A stretch of DNA of 64,000 nucleotides from Stenotrophomonas sp. ISL-67 (GCF_018612915.1 NZ_JAGGRL010000001.1:414287-478286), one strand, 5' to 3'. Positions 10,675 to 19,813 are shown, counted from the stretch's first letter. Made by a program: numbers and translations. The notes: a model not told the origin generated them from the letters alone.

Positions 10675-10728
10675 GGCGGACCCTTGGCGGAAGTTGTCCC
10701 GATTCTGGCGCAGAAGCTTCCCGGCCAG

Positions 10729-10798
10729 GTAGTGCCGGCCGCTGGCCGTCTTTTGGTGCTGCCGGCACTGCCAGGAGCCGGCCAGCGGCCGGCACTAC
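10729..10798. repeat. Inverted pair of GTAG repeats
   Basis: GTAGTGCCGGCCGCTGGCCG and the reverse arrangement ending GGCCGGCACTAC face each other, so the pair can fold into one large cruciform. It occupies the gap between the cyclophilin gene and padR. Confidence 0.75.
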
Positions 10799-10853
10799 GC
10801 GTCACCCACCCGGCAGGGTGACTAACGGCACGTTCGCTATACCCAACTTCGCA

Positions 10854-10874
10854 CTAGTGTTGACTCCACGCTAG
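10854..10874. promoter_or_regulatory. Candidate PadR operator
   Basis: CTAGTGT-tgactcc-ACGCTAG is an inverted repeat with one mismatch, 12 bp upstream of the padR ATG, where a PadR autorepressor would be expected. A possible -10 TATACC lies further upstream at about 10838. Confidence 0.4.
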
Positions 10875-10886
10875 CTGGAGATCGTC

Positions 10887-11252
10887 ATGAGCGACCACGA
10901 GCCCCACCTGAAGAAGTTCCAGAAGGAGCTCAGTGCCGGTACCGTCTCGCTGGCGCTGCTGGCGGTGCTGGCCCGTACCGGCGAGCCGCTGTACGGCTAC
11001 CTGATCGCCAAGGAGCTGGAACGGGTGGGCGACGGCGTGCTGAGCGGCAAGCAGAGCGCGCTGTACCCGGTGCTGCGCAACCTGGAAGCGGGCGGCCTGC
11101 TGGAAAGCCAGATCGAACCGTCCGTGGCCGGGCCGCCGCGCCGTTACTACCGCATCAATGAACGCGGCCGCGAGGTGCTGGAGCAGTGGACCCAGGCCTG
11201 GCGTGCCACCCGAGATTCCGTTGATTCCGTGCTGGAAGGGGTACTGCAATGA
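10887..11252 (+). CDS. PadR family transcriptional regulator
   Basis: A 121-residue PadR-type repressor. The winged helix (LYGYLIAKELE..LSGKQSALYPVLRNLEAGGLLES) is followed by the wing PPRRYYRINERGREVL and a short C-terminal helix. GGAG lies 6 nt before the ATG. Its stop overlaps the ATG of the downstream membrane sensor gene (ATGA), so the two are translationally coupled. PadR-plus-HAAS/sensor pairs are common two-gene stress modules in which the PadR protein represses the operon until an inducer appears. Confidence 0.9.
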   Translation: MSDHEPHLKKFQKELSAGTVSLALLAVLARTGEPLYGYLIAKELERVGDGVLSGKQSALYPVLRNLEAGGLLESQIEPSVAGPPRRYYRINERGREVLEQWTQAWRATRDSVDSVLEGVLQ

Positions 11253-12259
11253 ACGAAGAAAGCATGAGGGGCGGTGGCTTGCCCACCACCATCGGACAGT
11301 ACCTGGCGCAGCTGCGCGCGGCCCTGCACGACGCCGATCCGGCGATGGTGCAGGACGCCCTGTACGACGCGGAGGAATACCTGCGCTCGGAACTGGCTGC
11401 CCAGCCCGGGCGCAGCGAGGCCGAGGTGATCGCCGACGTGGCCGGCAGCTATGGCGCGCCGGAGGAAGTGGCCGAGATCTACCGCGAAACCGAGATCACC
11501 GTGAACCGCGCGCTGCGTACGCCCAGTGCCAGCGTGCGGCCGATCACGCGGGTGGTGCCGGCGCAGGTTGCCGTTGGCGCAGCGGAGATTGCAGCGGCCA
11601 CGACGGGAGGGCCGCTGCCGCCCGCAGACCGGGTGCCGCCGCCGCGTTCGGCGCTGGCCCGCTTCTTCGGCGTTGCCGTGGAACCGCGCACCTACGGCGC
11701 GCTGTTCTACATGCTGCTGTCGCTGGCAACCGGCACTTTCTTCTTCACCTGGGTCGTCACCGGGCTGTCGCTGTCGGTGGGGCTGCTGGTGCTGATCGTC
11801 GGTATTCCGCTCACCGTGCTGTTCTTCGGTTCGGTGCGCGGCCTGGCCCTGCTGGAAGGGCGGCTGATCGAAGTGCTGCTGGGCGAGCGCATGCCGCGCC
11901 GGCCGCGCTATGCCGACCGCAGCCGCAGCTGGCTGCAGCGCATCGGCGACATGTTCACCGACGGGCGTACCTGGCTGACCCTGCTGTACTTCGTGTTGAT
12001 GCTGCCGCTGGGCATCCTGTACTTCACCGTTGCGGTCACGCTGCTGTCGATCTCGCTGGCCTTCATCTGGGCACCGGTGGCGGCGATGTTTGTCCCGAGC
12101 TACGGCATCTACCTCAATGGCGACCAGATGCTGCCGATCTGGGCGACTCCCGTGCTGGCCGCAGTGGGCGTGCTGCTGCTGTTCCTCACCATGCACCTGG
12201 CGCGCGCCATCGGCCACCTGCACGGGCAGATGGCAAAGCATCTGCTGGTGCGGTTGTAG
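11249..12259 (+). CDS. Membrane protein with HAAS and putative-sensor domains
   Basis: A 336-residue inner-membrane protein. Residues about 14-90 (YLAQLRAALHDADPAMVQDAL and the following acidic helices) resemble the HAAS/DUF1700 fold that accompanies PadR regulators. From about residue 130 a 'putative sensor' membrane domain starts with FFGVAVEPRTYGALFYMLLSL and continues with at least four hydrophobic segments. The signal sensed is unknown. It overlaps padR by 4 nt. Its TAG stop (12257-12259) is part of a GTAG tetranucleotide next to a short palindrome. Confidence 0.8.
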   Translation: MNEESMRGGGLPTTIGQYLAQLRAALHDADPAMVQDALYDAEEYLRSELAAQPGRSEAEVIADVAGSYGAPEEVAEIYRETEITVNRALRTPSASVRPITRVVPAQVAVGAAEIAAATTGGPLPPADRVPPPRSALARFFGVAVEPRTYGALFYMLLSLATGTFFFTWVVTGLSLSVGLLVLIVGIPLTVLFFGSVRGLALLEGRLIEVLLGERMPRRPRYADRSRSWLQRIGDMFTDGRTWLTLLYFVLMLPLGILYFTVAVTLLSISLAFIWAPVAAMFVPSYGIYLNGDQMLPIWATPVLAAVGVLLLFLTMHLARAIGHLHGQMAKHLLVRL

Positions 12260-12267
12260 CCTACCGA

Positions 12268-12292
12268 GGGCCGGCCAACGGCCGGCGCTACC
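12268..12292 (-). repeat. GTAG-type repeat between convergent genes
   Basis: GGCCGGCC-aac-GGCCGGC followed by GCTAC (GTAGC on the minus strand). It fills the 38-bp gap between the sensor gene and phaZ and may act as a shared 3' end. Confidence 0.7.
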
Positions 12293-12297
12293 GGTCG

Positions 12298-13611
12298 TTA
12301 CCCCGCCTTCTTGCGGATCGGGGTGACGTTGCTGGCGGCTTTGGCCGCCTTCTTCGGCTTCACCGCCGCCTGCGCGTTCGCGGCAAAGAAATCGCGCACC
12401 TTCGGGTACACGGTTTCGCGCCAGCGGCGGCCGCTGAAGATGCCGTAGTGGCCGGCGCCTTCGACGATGAAGTGCTCACGGTGCCTGGCCGGAATACCGG
12501 TGCACAGTTCCTGCGCGGCTTCGGTCTGGCCCAGGCCGGCGATATCGTCGAGCTCGCCTTCGATGCTCAACAACGCTGTGCCGGTGATCGCGCCTGGATC
12601 GACACGCTCGCCCTGCACGTACCACTCACCGCGCGGCAGCAGGAATTCCTGGAAGACCACGCGGATGGTGTCGAGGTAATAGCGCGCCGGCATGTCCAGC
12701 ACTGCGTTGTATTCGTCGTAGAAGCGGCGGTGCGCGTCGGCATCTTCCATGTCGCCCTTCACCAGGTCGGCATAGAAATCCCAGTGCGAACTGAAGTGCC
12801 GGCTGGGGTTCATCGACAGGAACCCGGCGTGCTGCAGGAAGCCGGGGTAGACGCGACGACCCGCACCCGGGTAGCCCGGCGGCACGGTGTGGATCACGTT
12901 GTTCTCGAACCACGACAGCGGGTTCTGGGTGGCCAGGTTGTTCACCGCGGTCGGGCTGCAGCGTGCATCGATCGGGCCGCCCATCATCACCAGCGAGCGC
13001 GGCGTGGTTTCACCGCGGCTGGCCATCAGCGAAACGGCGGCCAGCACCGGCACGGTCGGCTGGCACACGCTGACCACGTGCAGTTTTTCCGCACCGAGGT
13101 GGCGGATGAATTCCTGCACGTAGGCAATGTAGTCGTCCAGGCCGAACTCGCCTTCGCTGCCCGGCACCATGCGCGCGTCCACCCAGTCGGTGACGTACAC
13201 GCGGTGGTCGCGCAGCAGGGTGCGCACGGTGTCGCGCAGCAGCGTGGCGTGGTGGCCCGACAGCGGCGCCACCACCAGCACGAACGGCTGGTTGAGCATG
13301 GTGTTGAGCTGGTCGGCCTCGTTGCTGTGGCGCTTGAAGCGCAGCAGCTTGCAGAACGGCTTGCTGACTTCTTCGTGCACCACGATCGGTACGCGCTCGC
13401 CATCGACCTCGATTTCGTTGATGCCCCACTCAGGCTTCTCGTAATCCTTGCCGATGCGGTGGAACAGCTCGTTCACCGCCGACAGGCGGTCCGCGCCGGG
13501 CATCTGCGACCACCAGTGGCCCTGGTTGGCGAAGAACCTGGCGTTGGCCTGGGCCTGGTGCACCCAGGGGGCGAGCAGGTTGCGGGTCAATTCATGCAGC
13601 TGATAGAGCAT
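12298..13611 (-). CDS. phaZ: Intracellular polyhydroxyalkanoate depolymerase
   Basis: A 437-residue PHB/PHA depolymerase of the PhaZ1 type. The nucleophile is a cysteine in the lipase-box-like SVCQP (C183, the same position as in Ralstonia PhaZ1); Asp in EGELDDI and His in EGAGHYGIF complete the triad. It would degrade stored polyhydroxyalkanoate granules or oligomers in the cytoplasm. The C-terminus has a Lys/Ala-rich tail (KPKKAAKAA), perhaps for granule or nucleic-acid contact. No PHA synthase is visible nearby. The ribosome-binding site is weak. Confidence 0.88.
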   Translation of the reverse strand: MLYQLHELTRNLLAPWVHQAQANARFFANQGHWWSQMPGADRLSAVNELFHRIGKDYEKPEWGINEIEVDGERVPIVVHEEVSKPFCKLLRFKRHSNEADQLNTMLNQPFVLVVAPLSGHHATLLRDTVRTLLRDHRVYVTDWVDARMVPGSEGEFGLDDYIAYVQEFIRHLGAEKLHVVSVCQPTVPVLAAVSLMASRGETTPRSLVMMGGPIDARCSPTAVNNLATQNPLSWFENNVIHTVPPGYPGAGRRVYPGFLQHAGFLSMNPSRHFSSHWDFYADLVKGDMEDADAHRRFYDEYNAVLDMPARYYLDTIRVVFQEFLLPRGEWYVQGERVDPGAITGTALLSIEGELDDIAGLGQTEAAQELCTGIPARHREHFIVEGAGHYGIFSGRRWRETVYPKVRDFFAANAQAAVKPKKAAKAASNVTPIRKKAG

Positions 13612-13706
13612 GACGTCCGAATATGTATGGTCTTATGTTGCCGCGCAGCATATAGGAACCGTTGGCCGCGTGCGTTAATACGTTCGGTTTCATGGGGAAA
13701 TGAGAC

Positions 13707-13778
13707 GCGTAGAGCCACGCCCTGCGTGGCTTCGCGGTGCCGGATCGTGGAGCAGCCACGCAGGGCGTGGCTCTACGC
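13707..13778. repeat. Inverted pair of GTAG repeats
   Basis: A 25-bp arm at 13707-13731 (GCGTAGAGCCACG...) is the exact reverse complement of 13754-13778. Each arm is itself a palindrome (GCCACGC/GCGTGGC). The right copy supplies the TAG stop codon of the methyltransferase gene (13773-13775 on the minus strand). Confidence 0.85.
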
Positions 13779-14366
13779 CCCGCGCTCCAGCGCTGCCGCA
13801 TGTCCAACCAGCGCGGGGGAGAGCCAACAGTGGGAACCCAGCGGGGTGAAACCCTCGGCCTTGAGCTGTCGGCGGTACCAAGCGGCCGGACGGCCCTGGA
13901 ATCCCTCATGGTCGCCCTCGAACTCGTCCTCGGCGGTGAATGCCTCCAGGAAGGCGACACCGCCGGTAAGCTCGGCAAAGCCGGCCAGGGCCGGGCGCAG
14001 CTCGCGGGTGGGCACGTAGTGCATCACGTCCGAGCAGACCAGCAGGTCGACCGGCGCGCAGGGCCGCAGCCAGGCGAAATCGCCGACTTTCGCCGGGTGC
14101 AGGTTGCGGCTGCGCCCGTAACGCTGCACGGCGTAGCCGCTGCTGTCGAAGCCCATGTACTGCACGCGCGGGCGCAGCTTGAGCAGCGGCGCGCGCCAGG
14201 CGCCTTCACCGGCACCGATGTCCAGCACGCTGCGGATCGGGCGTTCCAGGTAGTACTCGGCACTGGCCACGGCCAGTGCGACCTTGCGCGCCAGGCGCGC
14301 CGCGCCGCCGGTCTGGTCGGGCTGGTACCAGCGCTGGAAGTAGGCCTGGTCGTAGGTCTTGGACAT
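13773..14366 (-). CDS. Class I SAM-dependent methyltransferase
   Basis: A 197-residue Rossmann-fold methyltransferase. The SAM-binding motif SVLDIGAGEGAWRAPLLKL (about residues 47-65) is followed by an acidic motif II (YMGFDSSGY) and the motif IV-like DLLVCSDVMHYV. The substrate is unknown. I start at ATG 14364-14366 (MSKTYDQ) because conservation should begin there; no good ribosome site is seen, and a longer reading from 14495 would run through non-conserved sequence. The stop codon lies inside a GTAG repeat. Confidence 0.82.
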   Translation of the reverse strand: MSKTYDQAYFQRWYQPDQTGGAARLARKVALAVASAEYYLERPIRSVLDIGAGEGAWRAPLLKLRPRVQYMGFDSSGYAVQRYGRSRNLHPAKVGDFAWLRPCAPVDLLVCSDVMHYVPTRELRPALAGFAELTGGVAFLEAFTAEDEFEGDHEGFQGRPAAWYRRQLKAEGFTPLGSHCWLSPALVGHAAALERGA

Positions 14367-14493
14367 GAAAGGAAGGCGGGCAGAGTGGAAGCGGCTGCCA
14401 TGGTACCGCGCTGCGTCAAACCGTCGCGCATGCGGTGACGGTGCGAATCGGCCAGAATGAACGACATCCCAAGCCAGCCGCCGGAGCAAGCGC

Positions 14494-14949
14494 ATGCAGT
14501 CTTACTACTGGGTCAAGACCTTCCACCTGGTGTTCGTGGTGGCATGGATGGCGGCGGTGTTCTACCTGCCACGGATCCTGGTCAACCTGAGCGAGACCGC
14601 CGGCCAGCTGCCGGTGATCGAGCGGCTGCAGTTGATGGGCCTGCGCCTGTACAGGTTCGGGCACATGATGTTCGGCATTGCGCTGATCCTGGGGCTGGTG
14701 CTGTGGCTGGGGTACAAGGTGATTCCCGATTTTCCGACCATGGTCGCGCCGGGCGCGGCCGGTTGGCTGCACGCCAAGCTGGGGCTGGTGGTGCTGCTGC
14801 TGGTGTACTTCACCTGGACCGGGCGCCTGCTCAAGGGCGCGGTGAAGGGCAGGGTGCTGCCGTCGTCGCGCGCGCTGCGCTGGTTCAACGAGCTGCCGCT
14901 GGTGCTGTTCATCGGCGTGGTGTGGCTGGTATTGGCCAAGCCGTTCTAA
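14494..14949 (+). CDS. hemJ: HemJ/CopD-like membrane protein, protoporphyrinogen IX oxidase
   Basis: A 151-residue integral membrane protein with four to five helices, of the UPF0093/HemJ family. The conserved His in KTFHLVFVVAWMA (about residue 11) and Lys in WLHAKLGLVVLL match the His/Lys pair known to be essential in HemJ, which oxidises protoporphyrinogen IX to protoporphyrin IX in bacteria without HemG or HemY. Some annotations use 'CopD family protein'. GGAG lies 7 nt upstream of the ATG. A bidirectional terminator follows, shared with accA. Confidence 0.85.
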   Translation: MQSYYWVKTFHLVFVVAWMAAVFYLPRILVNLSETAGQLPVIERLQLMGLRLYRFGHMMFGIALILGLVLWLGYKVIPDFPTMVAPGAAGWLHAKLGLVVLLLVYFTWTGRLLKGAVKGRVLPSSRALRWFNELPLVLFIGVVWLVLAKPF

Positions 14950-14961
14950 GGCGCCGGGACG

Positions 14962-15059
14962 GCGCAGCCACGCAGGGCGTGGCTCTACCACGTTGGGCGC
15001 GTCGCGCGCCCAACGTGGTGGCAGAAAGGCGGTAGAGCCACGCCCTGCGTGGCTGCGCC
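14962..15059. repeat. Nested double cruciform made of GTAG repeats
   Basis: The outer arms GCGCAGCCACGCAGGGCGTG... (from 14962) and ...CACGCCCTGCGTGGCTGCGC (to 15059) are reverse complements. Inside, CCACGTTGGGCGCG pairs with CGCGCCCAACGTGG around TCG. The whole 98 bp can fold into one branched structure between hemJ and the terminator. Confidence 0.8.
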
Positions 15060-15073
15060 ATCCGGACGAAGAT

Positions 15074-15103
15074 AAAAAAACCGGGCCAAGGCCCGGTTTT
15101 TTT
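15074..15103. terminator. Bidirectional terminator between hemJ and accA
   Basis: AAAAAAACCGGGCC and GGCCCGGTTTTTTT flank AA. The A-tract/T-tract symmetry allows termination from both sides. Confidence 0.9.
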
Positions 15104-15121
15104 GCACGCTGCAGAACCCGA

Positions 15122-16081
15122 TCAGGCCGCTTCGTACGCACCATAGCTGCGCAGGCGCTCGTAACGCTTCTGCAGCAGGTCTTCGGTGGACAGCTTCTCC
15201 AGCGCGTCCAGCTCGTTGAGCAGCACGGCCTTCAGGCGTTTGGCCATCTGCGCCGGATTGCGGTGCGCGCCGCCGGTCGGCTCGCGCACGACCTTGTCGA
15301 CCAGGCCCAGGCCCTTCAGGCGCGGGGCGGTCAGGCCCAGCTGTTCGGCCGCATCCTTGGCCTTGCCCGCGTCCTTCCACAGGATCGAGGCGCAACCTTC
15401 GGGGCTGATGGTGGAATACACGCTGTATTCGAGCATCACGGTGCGGTCGCCCACGCCCAGTGCCAGCGCGCCGCCGGAGCCGCCTTCGCCGATCACGGTG
15501 CAGATCACCGGCACCTTCAGCTCGGCCATCTCCATCAGGTTGCGCGCGATCGCTTCGGACTGGCCGCGCGATTCGGCATCGATGCCCGGCCAGGCGCCGG
15601 CGGTGTCGATCAGGGTCAGCACCGGCAGGCCGAAGCGTTCGGCCATCTTCATCAGGCGCAGCGCCTTGCGGTAGCCCTCCGGCTTGGGCATGCCGAAGTT
15701 GCGCTTGATCTTTTCCTTGGTATCGCGGCCCTTCTGGTGGCCGATCAGCATCACCGAACGGCCGCCGATGCGGGCCAGCCCGCCCATGATGGCCTTGTCG
15801 TCGGCAAAGGCGCGGTCGCCGGCCAGTTCCTGGAACTCATCGCAGAAGATGCGGATGTAGTCGGCGGTATACGGGCGCGAAGGATGGCGGGCCAGCTGCA
15901 GCACCTGCCACGAGGTCAGGTTGCGGAAGATCTGCGCGGTGCGCAGCCGCAGCTTGTCCTGCAGGGTGCGCACTTCGGCCTCGACATTGACCGCCGGGCC
16001 GGCGCTTGCGCTGCGCAGCTCCTGGATCTTTGCCTCCAGATCAGCGATGGGTTGCTCGAAGTCGAGGTAGTTCGGATTCAT
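15122..16081 (-). CDS. accA: Acetyl-CoA carboxylase carboxyltransferase subunit alpha
   Basis: A 319-residue AccA, the usual length. With AccD it transfers the carboxyl group from biotin (on AccB) to acetyl-CoA, giving malonyl-CoA for fatty-acid synthesis. It has the N-terminal helix [17 protein letters not shown] and the crotonase-like core [43 protein letters not shown]. It lies downstream of dnaE with ~97 bp between and may be read from that operon or from its own promoter (TACACT, a possible -10 on the minus strand near 16115). No clear ribosome site is visible. Confidence 0.97.
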   Translation of the reverse strand: MNPNYLDFEQPIADLEAKIQELRSASAGPAVNVEAEVRTLQDKLRLRTAQIFRNLTSWQVLQLARHPSRPYTADYIRIFCDEFQELAGDRAFADDKAIMGGLARIGGRSVMLIGHQKGRDTKEKIKRNFGMPKPEGYRKALRLMKMAERFGLPVLTLIDTAGAWPGIDAESRGQSEAIARNLMEMAELKVPVICTVIGEGGSGGALALGVGDRTVMLEYSVYSTISPEGCASILWKDAGKAKDAAEQLGLTAPRLKGLGLVDKVVREPTGGAHRNPAQMAKRLKAVLLNELDALEKLSTEDLLQKRYERLRSYGAYEAA

Positions 16082-16159
16082 CGGAAGCCGTCGTAAAGAA
16101 AAGAGGGAAAGTGTAGCCGAATGCGTCTAAATGCCCCGTACGGGGTCGTCTGGTGATCC

Positions 16160-16182
16160 AGCCGGGCAGAGCCCGGCTCTAC
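16160..16182 (-). repeat. GTAG repeat providing the dnaE stop codon
   Basis: On the minus strand the sequence reads GTAGAGCCGGGCTCTGCCCGG. The TAG at 16181-16179 is the stop codon of dnaE (..Trp-Ala-Thr-stop). Confidence 0.8.
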
Positions 16183-19100
16183 GTGGCCCATGGCGGGCTG
16201 TACCGGACTTTAAGCGTCCGGACCGCCGGGTCGGCCCGCAGCGCGTCCACCAGCTGACTGTCCACGCGCACGGCGGTATCGCCGGCCACGTCCAGCATGC
16301 CGGCCACCGGGCCCTGCTCGGTACCCAGCAGCAGATCCAGGCGCAGGGGGGTGCGGCCGGGACGATGGCGGTCGAGCAGGCCGTTCACCCGCGCCCACAC
16401 CGGGTCGCCCTGGCGCAGGTCCAGGCGCAACGACAGGCGGGTGGCGTAATTGGCGCAGATCTCCTCGAAGTCCCAGCACTGGCGGATGCGCAGCGCATAG
16501 CCGCCGTTGAACTCGTCCTCGCGCAGGCCGCCCTTGACCACCAGGATGCGGTCCTTGGTCATCAGGTGGCCGAATTCTGCCAGGCCGTCGGTGAAGGCGC
16601 TGCACTCGACCCGGCCCTTGCCGTCTTCAAGTTGCATGAAGACCTGGCTTTCGCCCTTGCGGCGCACGCCGACCACCAGCCCGGCCAGGATCACCGGGGT
16701 TTCCTGGCGCCAGGCGCGCTTCTCGCCGTCCTTGCTGGGGCGGGCAGGGGGAATGAGCTTTTCCAGCATGCCCAGGTCGGTGCCGACCAGTTCCTTGACG
16801 TCGTCGGCGTGCGGGTCGAACGGATGGCCACTGAGGTAGAAGCCCAGCGTTTCGCGTTCGCCGTCGAGCAACTGGCCCAGCGCCCATTCCTTTGCTTCGG
16901 GCAGGTCCAGCTGCAGCGCGGTGCTGACCGGGTCGGGCGCGCCGAACAGCGAGTTCTGCCCGGAGGCCTTCTCGCGCGACATCTGGTCGGTGGCCTTGAG
17001 CACTTCGGGCAGCTGCAGCATGAGCGAGGCGCGGTTCTTGCCGAGGCCATCGAGCGCGCCGCAGTTGATCATCGCCTCCAGCGTGCGCCGGTTGAGCTTG
17101 CCGGACTCGATGCGCATGCAGAAATCCAGCAGCGACCCATAGCGGCCCTTGGCCAGGCGCTCGTCGACCACCGCTTCACACGCGCCCTGGCCAACGCCCT
17201 TGATGGCGCCCAGCCCGTACTGGATGGTGTCGGCGCTGGAGGCTTCGAACATGTACGCCGATTCGTTCACGCGCGGCGGCAGCACGGTCAGGCCAAGGTT
17301 GCGCACTTCGGCCAGGAAGCCCACCACCTTGTCGGTGTTGTCCATGTCCGACGACAGCGTGGCGGCCATGAACTCCGCCGGGTAATGGCGCTTGAGCCAG
17401 GCGGTCTGGTAGCTGACCAGCGCGTAGGCGGCAGCGTGCGATTTGTTGAAGCCGTAGCCGGCGAACTTCTCCATCAAGTCGAAGATTTCGTCAGCCTTGG
17501 GGCCGCTCACACCGCCCTTGGCCGCACCTTCGCGGAAAATCTCGCGGTGCTTGGCCATTTCCGCCGGCACCTTCTTGCCCATCGCACGGCGCAGCAGGTC
17601 GGCGCCACCGAGCGAGTAATCGCCGACGATCTGCGCCATCTGCATCACCTGCTCCTGGTACACCATGATGCCGTAGGTGTCCTTCAGGATCGCTTCGGTG
17701 CGCGGATCGGGGTAGATGATTTCTTCCTGGCCGTGCTTTCGCGCGTTGAAGGAAGGAATCAGGTCCATCGGGCCGGGGCGGTACAGCGACACCAGGGCGA
17801 TCAGGTCTTCGAAGCGGTCGGGGCGCGCGTCCTTCAGCAGGCGGCGCATGCCCGAGGATTCGAACTGGAACACCGCGCCGGTGTTGCCGTTGGCGAAGAT
17901 GTCCTTGTAGGTCGGGGCGTCGTCGAGCGGCAGTGCGGTGATATCCACCGGCGGAATGCCGGCGCGCGCATGCCGCTTGTTGATCGCCTTGACCGCCCAG
18001 TCGATGATCGTGAGCGTGCGCAGGCCGAGGAAGTCGAACTTCACCAGGCCGATTTCTTCGACGTCGTTCTTGTCGAACTGAGTGACCGGGTTGCGGCCAC
18101 GGCCGCCTTCATCGTGTTCGGCGAACAGCGGGCAGAACTCGGCCAGCGGTTCGGGTGCGATCACCACGCCACCGGCATGCTTGCCGGCGTTGCGGGTAAG
18201 ATCTTCGAGCTGGCGCGCCAGGTCGATCAGGTCGCGCACGTCGTCTTCGTTCTGGTAACGCTGGATCAGCTCCGGCGATGCCATTTCCGAATCCTTGCCT
18301 TCGCCCATTGCGTCCTTGAGCGAAATGCCCAGGATGTTGGGAATCAGCTTGGAAACGCCGTCGACCAGGCCGTACGGGAAACCGAGCACGCGCCCGGAGT
18401 CGCGCACCACGGCCTTGGCGGCCATGGTGCCGTAGGTGATGATCTGGCTGACGCGTTCGCGACCGTACTTGCGCGCGACGTAGTCGATGACTTCGTCGCG
18501 GCGGTCCATGCAGAAGTCGATGTCGAAGTCGGGCATCGACACGCGTTCGGGGTTGAGGAACCGCTCGAACAGCAGGTTGTACGGAATCGGGTCCAGATCG
18601 GTGATCTGCAGCGCCCAGGCCACCAGCGAGCCGGCGCCGGAACCACGGCCGGGGCCGATCGGAATACCCTGGTTCTTGCCCCACTGGATGAAGTCGGCCA
18701 CGATCAGGAAGTAGCCGGGGAAGCCCATCTTGATGATGGTGGCGAGCTCGAATTCGAGACGCTCGACGTAATCTTCGCGGGTCTTGCCTTCGGCAACCGG
18801 GTTCTTTTCCAGGCGCGCGTCCAGGCCCTTGCGCGATTCGCTGCAGATCCAGCTGTCCAGCGTTTCGTTTTCCGGCACCGGGTAGTCGGGCAGGAAGTAG
18901 GTGCCCAGCCGCATTTCCATGTTGCAGCGTTCGGCCAGCGCGAGCGTGTTGTCGATCGCATCGGGGATGTCGGCGAACAGTGCGCACATCTCTTCGGGCG
19001 ATTTCAGGTACTGCTGGTCGCTGTAATCGCGCGGGCGCTTGGGATCGTCCAGCACGCGGCCGGAGGAAATGCAGACGCGCGCTTCATGGGCGCTGAAATC

Positions 19101-19760
19101 GTCCGGGCGCAGGAAGCGCACGTCATTGCTGGCCACCACGGGCAGGCCACGCTGGCCGGCGGCGACCAGGGCAAACTGGTTGAAGGCTTCCTCGCCCTCC
19201 CTGCCGGTGCGGGTCAACTCGAGGTGCAGGCCATCGCCGAACACGCGTTGCCAGTCGGCGAGCTGCTGCTCGGCCAGGTCATGGCGGCCTTCGCCGGCCA
19301 GGCGCCCGGCCAGGCTGTCGCGGCCGGCCAACGCAAACAGGTTGTGGCAACCGGCCTTGAGCCAGTCGGGGTGCACGGCCACGCCGCCTTCGGGGCGGTG
19401 GCCTTCCATCCAGGCGCGGGTGAGCAGGCGCGAAAGACTGAGATAGCCTTCGCGGTCGCGGCACAGCAGGGTCATGCGCCAAGGGGTCATGCCCTCTTCG
19501 GCGATCATGATGTCGGCACCGGCGATCGGCTTGATGCCGACGGTTTCAGCGGCCTTGTAGAACTTGACCAGCGCGAACAGGTTGTTCAGGTCGGTAACCG
19601 CCAGCGCAGGCAGCTGGAGTTCCACCGCGCGGCTGAGCAGGTTGGCCTGCTTGGCCTTCTTCGGGTCAGCCTGATCCGGTTTCGCCGGGACACGGATGGT
19701 CGAATCCGCCAGCGAAAATTCGGTGTGGACGTGCAGATGTATGAAACGGGAAGTGGTCAT
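16179..19760 (-). CDS. dnaE: DNA polymerase III subunit alpha
   Basis: The 1193-residue replicative polymerase. The N-terminal PHP domain starts RFIHLHVHTEFSLADS; the palm carries the catalytic PDFDIDF aspartates; the helical finger region, the (HhH)2 motif (GLGAIKGVGQGA) and the C-terminal OB-fold (ILAGLVVGVRRKGESQVF) follow in order. It forms the Pol III core with epsilon and theta. I start at ATG 19758-19760. A possible promoter is TTGTCC (rc of 19808-19813), 17 bp, TACCCT (rc of 19785-19790). The last codons run into a GTAG repeat that supplies the stop. Confidence 0.97.
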   Translation of the reverse strand: MTTSRFIHLHVHTEFSLADSTIRVPAKPDQADPKKAKQANLLSRAVELQLPALAVTDLNNLFALVKFYKAAETVGIKPIAGADIMIAEEGMTPWRMTLLCRDREGYLSLSRLLTRAWMEGHRPEGGVAVHPDWLKAGCHNLFALAGRDSLAGRLAGEGRHDLAEQQLADWQRVFGDGLHLELTRTGREGEEAFNQFALVAAGQRGLPVVASNDVRFLRPDDFSAHEARVCISSGRVLDDPKRPRDYSDQQYLKSPEEMCALFADIPDAIDNTLALAERCNMEMRLGTYFLPDYPVPENETLDSWICSESRKGLDARLEKNPVAEGKTREDYVERLEFELATIIKMGFPGYFLIVADFIQWGKNQGIPIGPGRGSGAGSLVAWALQITDLDPIPYNLLFERFLNPERVSMPDFDIDFCMDRRDEVIDYVARKYGRERVSQIITYGTMAAKAVVRDSGRVLGFPYGLVDGVSKLIPNILGISLKDAMGEGKDSEMASPELIQRYQNEDDVRDLIDLARQLEDLTRNAGKHAGGVVIAPEPLAEFCPLFAEHDEGGRGRNPVTQFDKNDVEEIGLVKFDFLGLRTLTIIDWAVKAINKRHARAGIPPVDITALPLDDAPTYKDIFANGNTGAVFQFESSGMRRLLKDARPDRFEDLIALVSLYRPGPMDLIPSFNARKHGQEEIIYPDPRTEAILKDTYGIMVYQEQVMQMAQIVGDYSLGGADLLRRAMGKKVPAEMAKHREIFREGAAKGGVSGPKADEIFDLMEKFAGYGFNKSHAAAYALVSYQTAWLKRHYPAEFMAATLSSDMDNTDKVVGFLAEVRNLGLTVLPPRVNESAYMFEASSADTIQYGLGAIKGVGQGACEAVVDERLAKGRYGSLLDFCMRIESGKLNRRTLEAMINCGALDGLGKNRASLMLQLPEVLKATDQMSREKASGQNSLFGAPDPVSTALQLDLPEAKEWALGQLLDGERETLGFYLSGHPFDPHADDVKELVGTDLGMLEKLIPPARPSKDGEKRAWRQETPVILAGLVVGVRRKGESQVFMQLEDGKGRVECSAFTDGLAEFGHLMTKDRILVVKGGLREDEFNGGYALRIRQCWDFEEICANYATRLSLRLDLRQGDPVWARVNGLLDRHRPGRTPLRLDLLLGTEQGPVAGMLDVAGDTAVRVDSQLVDALRADPAVRTLKVRYSPPWAT

Positions 19761-19784
19761 GCCGGGCCAATGTAATGCCCGGTC

Positions 19785-19813
19785 AGGGTAGCGGCGGGGG
19801 GGAGTACGGACAA
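19785..19813 (-). promoter_or_regulatory. Candidate dnaE promoter
   Basis: On the minus strand TTGTCC and TACCCT are separated by 17 bp, with the start codon about 25 nt downstream. It suggests that dnaE can be transcribed apart from the lpx-rnhB operon. Confidence 0.4.

Noticed and set aside
12298..13611. PhaZ as evidence of a complete PHA storage operon
   Set aside because: No phaC, phaA, phaB or phasin gene is seen in the window, so only the depolymerase can be claimed.
11158..14019. A 953-codon plus-strand frame over the sensor gene and phaZ
   Set aside because: It spans two confident genes in other frames and has no domain signature.
16131..19775. A 1214-codon plus-strand frame opposite dnaE
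   Set aside because: It is the antisense frame of dnaE. No motif is visible, and the composition (His, Val, Gln, Arg repeats) is that of shadow frames.
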